In this document: positions 55,310-64,000 of the stretch, in pieces | Position numbering within the stretch: position 1 is the stretch's first letter | How the letters are laid out: each line of letters begins with the position of its first letter | Assembly (NCBI GenBank): GCA_022829145.1 | Contig: CM040742.1 | Coordinates: 9,673,131 to 9,737,130 of the forward strand | Length of the DNA: 64,000 nt | Source of the DNA: Albula goreensis | Taxonomy: Eukaryota > Chordata > Actinopteri > Albuliformes > Albulidae | Reading direction: 5' to 3' | Position numbers and translations under genes: made by a program | The notes under the pieces: model-generated | The model's input: the letters and a program-made list of their open reading frames with translations, nothing else | Told to the model about the DNA's origin: nothing | Databases searched by the model: none

Positions 55310-58300
55310 ATTCATATTTATCGGCATGATTCCCAATTAGTATGATTGTATGAGAATATGGTTAAATCTGTGCGAGATAAGCATAACATGTTAGGCCTAC
55401 AAATCTTCTACTGTACATATCATCATTCTTAAATTTCAAACATATTGAATTCAAAATGTCATCTGGCTAAAAACGTCCCATATCCCTTTTTCTTGAAAGA
55501 CAGACTTCTGTGTTATTGTTAACATGTTGATCATGATCTGATTATAAGCCAATGCATATATGATCTGTGTCCCTTGTCGGTCATGTTGATTGTTTGTTTT
55601 TGTGAACGGCTGAATCGCACGTCGCTTTAAATGTTGCTGCAAGGATTTGTGGGACAGTATTATCTCCTTTCTTTTCATAAAGGATGGTCCAGTGTACCCT
55701 ATGCTGAATGAGAAAAGAAAGGAAGCACTGAAGCACCTTTCCTTAGCATTTATAGAATTAAACCAGCTCTTATTATGGCTGCCACTTAGATACTTCCAGG
55801 TCATTTCACTCAGTTAGGAACCTTCCTAAGCAAAAAAGACTATTTGACCACAGCCACAGTTTCACTAAGGAGGTAACAAGGACACAACGGGTTTCAGTGA
55901 AAGGCTACCTTTTGTCACCTGAAGTGAGTTACAGCAGAGGCATCACTAAAATCCCTTGCTCAAGAGGGAAAAGAGACAATGGTCAGGAATCAAGAGCGTA
56001 CATTTGTAAACTTAGAGGTATATCATGGCAAAGGAACAATTTTACTCCAAAAAATAAATCCATTTTATTATGTGTATAATGTTTTCGCCATTGGCAGGTC
56101 TGGTCCTAGCGATTAAACCATTGTGCTGAAGAATGAACCATTTTGTACAGTCTAAAAATGTAAATAGTTTCATGTTAACACATGACATATTTTGTAATCT
56201 ACACATAAGACTGCCTTGAAATGTCAGTCTGCAGACACAGAAACTGCTTTTGATAGTATGGACGTGAACGCCCGTGAGCCCTGTTACTATGGTTACATGA
56301 TTTTGAAAGATTCTAACCCCGTGTAACAATGTTCCTCTTGAAACAAGTCTCTTAGACGTGCTAGGGACAGTAACAGCCAGTCAAAGGTTTTGAAGAAGCA
56401 GGATACGGCAGGTCAGAGTGAAATGCTTCCTGTTTGTGGATTCTGTGATGTACCTGCATGTTGAAAAGGCTTCACTGACAGAGTCGGTGAAGTGCCAACT
56501 AACCCCTCACTCCTCGATCATGTACGATGACTTTGGCTCCAATCTCCCTCAAATACAGCATGAGCAGTAGAGGCAGCTTAACCATGCAGAGAACAGATTC
56601 AAATTCATCCAAAGTCTCTTCACTGCTTCCCCTCTCTGGCTTCCTGTGATAGAAAGGAACTCTTTTCACCGGTTCCCTGGGTAGAGATGTGCACGCTAAT
56701 ATCATTTAATATTTAAAATAAGGGAGGCCTCTGATGTTGAAGCTTGACAAAACATAAATTTGGCAGAGCCAACTTTCGTGTGAGTGATTGACAGCCTATG
56801 GTGGCTCCACCCATTATGGGGTTTGCTCTCCATTTCTGCTTGACAAAAGGAGGAGGATGTTCGGCCACTGTCTGCCAGCAGGGGTAAGTGGGTTTGATCA
56901 CACCCCCGAACTGTTGCCATGGAGTCGATGAACATGAGAGCTCATAAAGACGAGAGCAGGCTATCTGCAATCCACAGCCATGGTCTTTACATTAAACTTG
57001 AGTCCTAGAGGGCAGCAGTGTGCACTGGTTTCTGTGGTTATACAGCGCTTCATAACCCGGTTATTACAGGTGGATACACAATTATCTCACCTTACCTGGT
57101 GCCTTGCGTCTAAGCTAGTTTTGGAAATTCAGGTGACACAAAAGCCAGCCCTGCAACAAACTTGGACTCCTCTGCCTCTACTACAAGATGTGGAAAACTG
57201 TTCCAAGCACTGTCTCTCTATATAACAAAAAAATACTCAATTCAGAATTTACCTTCAACTAACTTCAATCTAGTTCCCCATTGTTCTGCTCTTCCTTTTT
57301 GATTTTTATCCAATAACTGACATTTGGTTTCCCTTTAAGTGTCATATTAGTTATTTTGCTTTCTTAGGGCCTCCCAAGGGTAGATGGGAGTCTGTTTTTC
57401 CCCAATGATCTCGAAGTATCTCAATTTCGTGAATGAATGAAGTGTAATATGAGTACCCAGATATTCCCTATAAACTAGGCCCGCCGATGTCTGATTCAAT
57501 CCACGAAGGAACTTCAATGTGGGATTGTCTGTTTCTGGTGTAAATCCACCGTTGGTAGCGAACAACACTTAATATGTAATGAAGCTTATTTCAGTTCGCA
57601 TTAATTTGGTGGCGTTTTTGTTGCTGGAATCCGACGCAGTGCGCCTAATCGCCGAGATGAGGTAAAACGACTATTCCCCCCTGCAGTCACATGCATGACA
57701 AAAACATTCGCTTGGTGCTTGACCATACAGTCTGCGTGCCACGGCCACGACACCAAACGCTTCATCAGAACAAGTAGCAATTCACACACCCGAAACATAC
57801 CGTTCTGTTTAAAATAAACGCAAACTGGCTGGCTAAAAATAACCTCGCTGAAGTTACCGTTACAGGTTACACTAAATATTGCAGTTTGGCAATCATTTTT
57901 CTGATTATTCTGCTGAAGTAGGCACACGATTTGCAGTTCTGAATTTTTTGCTTCTGGAAGGCTCCGTTGATTTTTTTTTTATCAACATCATTGTTGGAAT
58001 GCAAAAATAGGTACAATTACGCTGAATCACAAAACGAATGCATCTCCATAAGTATAATTCAGTATCAATAGGGCTGTGGCCACAAGGAATTTGCTAGACT
58101 GCAAGCTGTATTTTTAGCTTGCTCCATTTAGGTACAAATAAAACCTCACTGAAATATCTCGGTATTAACGGACACAAATCCACAGAAGGAATGGTCCTCA
58201 AAAGCTAAATAAATACACAAATAATAATAAAAAAAGAAAAGAAAAACAGTGTATTTTTAATCACTACTCCCCACAGTTCTCCACACACAATTCGCTCCGC

Positions 58301-58836
58301 GTTCTTGCTTTTTTTCCAGAATGTTTTCGTATTATGTAGCTGATATGAGGCAGATGTAGGCTAAAACGTCCCCCAAAACAAATTCAACTAGCAACCCAAG
58401 TAAACGTATAAACGTTCATGGCGGATCAGCAAAAAGACACTGATATCAACAACCAGTGAAAAGGTGTCGTCAAATCATAGGAGACTCTTGGATCGTATCC
58501 GCCTGACCCCCACAAAATTTCCTTTGAGACAAAAAAAATTCGTTTCAAGTAGGCTACCTTTCAACAGCATAGATCATAAGTAATTAGATCCAGTGGAATA
58601 AACAACATGCGAACAAATATTGCTTTAAATTCACCAGCGTGTAGCCAGTAATGCTAATGTTCACTGACAATTTGCATTGAATTACAAATAAGAATAAAAA
58701 CACCCCTTACCTTTTTCACTAAACCCTTCAGAGATATTTTCCAAACGCTTTGGATTCCATATGTACCCCTCGCAGTGTTAAGAAACGTCAAATAAAACAA
58801 TTTAACCCGAAAAAACGAGGACTCTTTTTTTCTTAC
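55310..58836. other. Non-coding, probable PER1 intron 1 or intergenic
   Basis: No convincing exon. A possible repeat fragment at 56990-57190 starts with agtcctagagggcagcagtg, resembling the 37-bp units and hAT ends. The rest is AT-rich. Confidence 0.35.
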
Positions 58837-59650
58837 GTACCCTTCTATGGCAGCTTCTCAACAATATGAGCCTAATGCAGACACCACAATTTCCACTGCA
58901 CACCACTCTACACGCAGAGCTCCACGTGCTTGCAAGTGTTGGTCCCAGCCCAGTCGACGGCCATTGGATACTTTCTGGTGCTGATCCCTCCTGGCCCCAC
59001 CCGACCCCGCCCAATTACAGCTTTACTGGCTGGAGTGGGCGGGGCTCCGCGCACGGGTCCCAGCTGTCACGTTGCCGCATGCATGCTTTAAGTGTACTGA
59101 AACTCAAAATGGAACACGCAGACCTACTTTCAACCTGGAAATGGGCGGAAATCTTCCCACACTTTCTAAAATAGGCGCGCAACGATATTTTCTTGCGTAC
59201 TTATTTGAGAGAAACTATTTTATTACATAGTGAATGTAATAACAATTGTTTTTGAATCATAGTATTAATAATTATAATTATATAATATTATTCATGGTGA
59301 ATATCAGTTTTGTCGTGTAAATACAGTTGAGGTAATATCATATTCTGCACTGTAGACAATTTTCCACAGTTTTTGATTTTTGTCCCTACCGGTAAGGGTA
59401 GCTTGCAATGGGTATAAACATCTCCATATAGCTTTACACATCTGTGATACTCCAAACTTCCATTCAAGTGTAAAGCTCAAATGCAGGCGCATGTGCGCAC
59501 CGAGTTTCTCCTGTGATTTTAGGGGCGCTGTTCTTAAGATATTTACAACAATAACAACCAGCTTCTCTACAGCATGCACAACTCCACGTGCAGCCGCAGA
59601 AACCAGCTGAATGACGTTGCATTGACCCCGCCCACAGGCCCCGCTCACGC
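58837..59650 (-). promoter_or_regulatory. per1: Candidate PER1 promoter and non-coding first exon
   Basis: On the minus strand a consensus-like donor GGGTAC|GTAAGA ends a candidate exon at 58837. Upstream on that strand the DNA is CpG-rich with GC boxes (about 59005 and 59038), CCAAT motifs on both strands (58964 and 59011), two perfect CACGTG E-boxes (58923-58928 and 59585-59590) and a CRE-like TGACGTT at 59612-59618. PER1 promoters are driven by CLOCK-BMAL1 at CACGTG E-boxes and by CREB. The match in content and strand supports this being the PER1 promoter, 9.4 kb from the coding start. No transcript evidence is available here. Confidence 0.45.
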
Positions 59651-59699
59651 GGCTTGCGGAATGGCCGGGCCACGCAGGCGTGGTCATAAGAGTACAGCC

Positions 59700-62600
59700 T
59701 GTACTTCTGGAATCCTGAGAGTTAAGGGTGTGCCAAAGCTCGCGGAACTCACGAGAGTGAACAAAGCAGACCTGAAATCGTGAATATGTGACTTTCGTTT
59801 TTTCGTATTTTTTTCAGCGGTACAGGTACTCAGCATTTGTGATATAAATCTGGCCCTTTGCTTCTCTTCTGTAAGAGAAGAAAAGGGCTGTATGCCTCAT
59901 TAGAACTTACATTTTGTACATGGGCCCGACATTTACACATGTATGTGCACTGCCCTTCACTCCACTGTTGTAATGACACCAACCCCAGTTCCAGAGAAAC
60001 AGGTCATAAATACCCTGCTCGTGAGAGGCAGGTCTAAGAGTATTGTAGCTGAAAAATGTCACTTTAACACACAATGGTGGTATTCTCAGTTTTTTGGAAA
60101 TCCATGGTCTAATAATATCAGCATACACATGTTTGACTAGGGAAGTTTAAACAATATTTTATAAACCCCCTTGGTTAGATAAGTAGAGTTTAACATACAT
60201 CATTAGAAAAACACACTACAATGATTATCAATGTTGAGGTTGAACTATGTGGTTATTTTAAAAACCTATCAAATGTTATGAAAACAGCACAACCATACAG
60301 AATCACATACAGGGCTGTCGTCAAGGTTACATCCCTGAAATAGAACACCAAGAGAAACATTATCCACTGCCTTTATTCTGGGTCTCAGTTAACAATGTTC
60401 CCTTCTAAAATGAATTCCATCCAATCACAGAGCAACGAAATAAAATGGCACCTATGATCTCAGATTGTGGGGTAATTTTTTTTTTTTTAAGAAGGAGAGC
60501 ACATTGGTTTTGGGCGTTGTCTGCCACCTATCCACATCATACTCAGAACCCGGATGTGTCAGAAAATCCACCTAAAACCAACCACAAAGTCTGCATGCAG
60601 CTGGGGTTCTCCAGGGTTCTCTTCACTCGAGGCTGGGTCCTGATTAGCCTTGTGACTCAGGCTTTAATATTTCCTCGTGGATAACTCGCACTATGTCGGG
60701 AGAGAAGCCAAGGCAGGAGCCCCGTCGACCTGTTCTCTGAGGTTGAGCTGGTCAATCAAATGTCTCCTCAGGCAGGTACATGAGTATGTTTCAGGTTTAA
60801 AGCCATGAATTCAAGCTGAGGTGCTGAATAACCTTTGAAAATGGGCAGGAATGTACAACGCAAAGGTGTTATACAGTAGACGCAAACAGCTCACTGGAAA
60901 TTTCAGTATGTCTCCTCTGTAGTGAAGTGCAGCAGAAAACCAGAAGTGACACACAGGAGGAGATGTTTAACGGGTGCTCCAACACCCAGCCAATGAAAAA
61001 CACTTCAGAAATCCTGAAGTGGAGAAAAACTGTTTTATGTTTTCATTTAATCTGTTCATTTGATAAACTGTGGGCAGTGAGTTTATGTGAGAATAAAATG
61101 AGATGAAGGGCCGTAAATAATGAAGCATGGGGAGGGTGTTGTTTGTGCAGGCTCTGGAAGTGCTGATGAGGGTGCAGGCTGCTGTTCCTGGCCTGTGCTT
61201 TTAACAGCCATCATTTTGTGCTCAAGACTTTAACACAATGCATATCTGCCTGGTCACTGCCATTTACCTTGCCTAGGAATTCCTCCTTTTCCACAGATGG
61301 TTTGGTTCAAAAATCAACATTTAGGCCTTGTGATGGAGGCCTTTGTTTTTTGATGGATATATTTTATTTATTTTAATTTTTTAAATTTTGCTGTACTGCA
61401 TTGGTCTCTGTCATATAATGCCACATTGCTTTGACTGAAAAACCACCAGTCCAGTTGGGTTTTTTTTAATGCATCCAAAAGTCCAGTGTGTTCAGACCCA
61501 CAGACCACAACACATGTATACTGCTACTTGTGTTTCTACAGACCGTGCACTCCAAGAGCCTTTAGTTCTCGCTTACAAAGTTAGTGCCAGCAGTTCTAAT
61601 TTTTCTAGATCTGTTAGACTCAACCTGACAGATTTCAGTTAATATACTGCAACAGATGTGATGTAGCTGTCCTCTTTAAAGTTACCAAGCAAATATGGGA
61701 GTGTTGCCTTTCCAAATAGTTCCATTATCTCCAATTTTACCTTTATCTTTTATGAGTGTTTCAGGTAAAATAAGGGGGTAAGTTTGGCTGGAGTGAGCCT
61801 TCTGATACAGTCAGTCCCTCAAGTTGCTGAATTAACTTTCATTAAATACCACAGTCAGCCACCAGAGGGAAGTAAGTGCAGGCCATGTAGACTCGAGCAA
61901 TATTGAAGCAGGTGACTTAATAATTGCTGGAAACGAAAGTCTTCTGGAACTTTTTTTTTTGCCTAAATATTGACATTCACAGTCCTATTTCTTAGGGAAA
62001 TGGAATCTACTGGTGGAAATGAGGTATTATCCAGACACACCTGATAACACTTTTTTCTAACAAAAAGACACAGGAAGTAGGATGGAATAGTATGTTCAGA
62101 GAGCAAAATTCACAATAATTTTATTAAAGTGTACTGACCATTATTGCTGTCAGTAGATTGAACTCAAATTGCTTGTGCATTCACAACACAAGATGTTTCT
62201 GTTGTTCTAAAAAGATCTTGTAATGTTCAAACAGCTCATCCCAGTTGTGTGGAACCACCGTCCACAATTCAGTTGTGTTTGTTGAATGAGGTATTTTTCT
62301 GAGCACAGTTGGGTCTCTGATGACTCCAGTGAGATGATATTTGTTTAAAGATTGGGATATCGTTTTTGGGCTTCAAACCCTAACAGCTTTGATGTGTACT
62401 TCAGCATAAATAAATATCATATTTTACTGTTTGAAGGTAACGATTAACATAGTTAAGGCTTAATCTTTATAGTCATTAATTGCTATTCATCAACTATATA
62501 TTTCTCAGTGCTGTACGCCTCCCCCAAGTTAGAGTCGATTTTATCTAAAATAACATTTCAGTGAATTTTAGACATTTTCAAATCTATCAGTTTTAATATG

Positions 62601-64000
62601 AGTGAGTGTGTGTGTGTGTGTGTGTCCAATCACACACACAGATAACAGGATGGAAATTACCTGTGTACTGTATATACAATAACATCCATTCCTATGTGTA
62701 TTTGAGCTCACATCACCCATCCCTGTGCCCCTGCCAAATACAGAACAAGTCATCACCCTTCAGCTTCTTAACAAGACCTGTAATTAGTACTCAGTGGTGT
62801 ATGGACCCATTTTATTATATACCTTTATTTTAATTTTGTCATTTGTTTTCAAAACACACACACACATTTTGATTTTCTAACTCGGAACAATAAACACAGA
62901 TCATCTTCATTATTGTTTTTTCCAATATATATATATTTTTCCATGATGTTTATCAATATAATAAGACATTGACAGATTTACTCTACAATTTTGTATGTAC
63001 TTCTGGTTTTTCAAATTGTTTCATTTGTTACATTTTTATTCCATTCTGTTTGAATATCCAACCCCATTTGAAAGTGAAAATAACTTAAAAAAAAAAAAAA
63101 AAAGAAAACTGCTAAGACTACATTACCCATGATCACCCAGCCTAGTCCCTCCTAAGAGGCCAGTGACCAAGCGTAACGCATGCCTTCCCTTCCTGGAAGC
63201 CCTCCCCTCCCAACCCTTCCAATTAAAACCCCAACAAATAAACAGACCAATAAATAAGTAAATAAATAAATAAATAAATAAAATTGAAATACAGTCATAT
63301 CAATAAAGGAATCTGGCTCCCTTTTTCAAAACTTTAAACTTTCAGAACATTGCTCAGAAGGACAGGAACAGAAAAACAAAACAAAAAAAGAATCCCAGAA
63401 TGCAGTGGGACAAACATGATGGTCACAGGGCATTGCCCAGGTGGATTCTCCTCTAGCACATTTCCAATGTTTCCAGCAGTTTGGTACATACATGCTGCCA
63501 CTGTTTTGCCCCTTCATGTGTCAACACATCAACACATGGATTTACATTAGAGATGCCTGACAATGTAACGGCTGGGTGGCAGGTGGGGGTGGTGTTTGGG
63601 GATGGTCCTCCTGCTGACCATTGTCAGGTAGTGGTGGGATCTGGGGAAAACTTCAGCTGACCGTTACACAGCCTGGCATCTCCCATGCTCCTTCAGCAAT
63701 GTTGTTTATTTATTCGTTTTCACCCAAAAGCACAACAAAGTGGAGCCATTTACCATCAGCCAAAAACCATTGTAAACATCTATATAAATTATGATCAAAT
63801 GACGAGATTAAAAATAAACAGAGTGTGTGTGGCAAGGGGGGCGGGGATTGAGAGAAGGGGGGAGGGCATAGAGAATGGTGAATTTTTTTCACCCCATTCC
63901 CCAACTGAGTTTCAATGTCTTCATAGGTTCCCTCCTATTGTGAAGACAATGAACCGTTTGTACAGGGTGGGGAAATCCACCATGTTCCCATCCCCCCAAA
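59700..64000. other. Intergenic; no gene assigned
   Basis: Mostly AT-rich sequence with oligo(A) at 63088-63103 and (AAAT)n at 63250-63283. Stretches such as 63100-64000 look like possible 3' UTR of a gene beyond the window, but no coding sequence is visible. Confidence 0.4.
63250..63283. repeat. (AAAT)n microsatellite
   Basis: About eight aaat/aaataa units in a row. Confidence 0.9.

Overview
The window is nuclear DNA from a vertebrate, almost certainly a ray-finned fish. It has spliced genes with GT-AG introns, long (CA)n/(GT)n microsatellites, tRNA-derived SINEs with the fish tail 'gtaagtcgctttggataaaa', hAT-type MITEs and a decayed non-LTR retrotransposon. Everything below was read by eye from splice signals, reading-phase closure and remembered family sequences; no search was run.

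Layout from left to right: the last exon of a trypsin-family serine protease (+, 137-313); a 37-bp tandem repeat; a complete U2 snRNA gene (-, 1581-1770); a fold-back hAT element; a SINE; a complete ten-exon FBXO24 gene (-, 7972-13041; F-box plus RCC1-like repeats); an unrecognised three-exon gene with strong splice sites (-, 15592-18598, 111 aa); a complete nine-exon PCOLCE gene (-, 22172-29143; signal peptide, two CUB domains, proline-rich linker, NTR domain); a repeat-rich block (29.3-37 kb) with a second 37-bp array and a LINE whose 3' part carries a 1.5-kb array of 65-66 bp units; a nineteen-exon PER1 clock gene (-, 38162-49417); then about 14.6 kb of mostly non-coding sequence with candidate PER1 upstream exons and promoters (about 54.0 kb and 58.8-59.6 kb).

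All four identified multi-exon genes lie on the minus strand, but they do unrelated jobs: ubiquitin-ligase substrate receptor, unknown, extracellular procollagen processing, and circadian repression. They are neighbours rather than a functional cluster. FBXO24, PCOLCE and the unknown gene close in frame at every junction.

PER1 is the notable case. Its splice phases close everywhere except in two exons. One lacks a single base at a G-run in the PAS region (exon 5). The other lacks 2 bases inside an 11-residue coding tandem repeat (exon 15). Either the assembly has indel errors at low-complexity sites, or this per1 copy is decaying. Two other patterns deserve checking: minisatellites in FBXO24 and PCOLCE introns whose units copy the adjoining splice site, and the 111-aa gene of unknown family.
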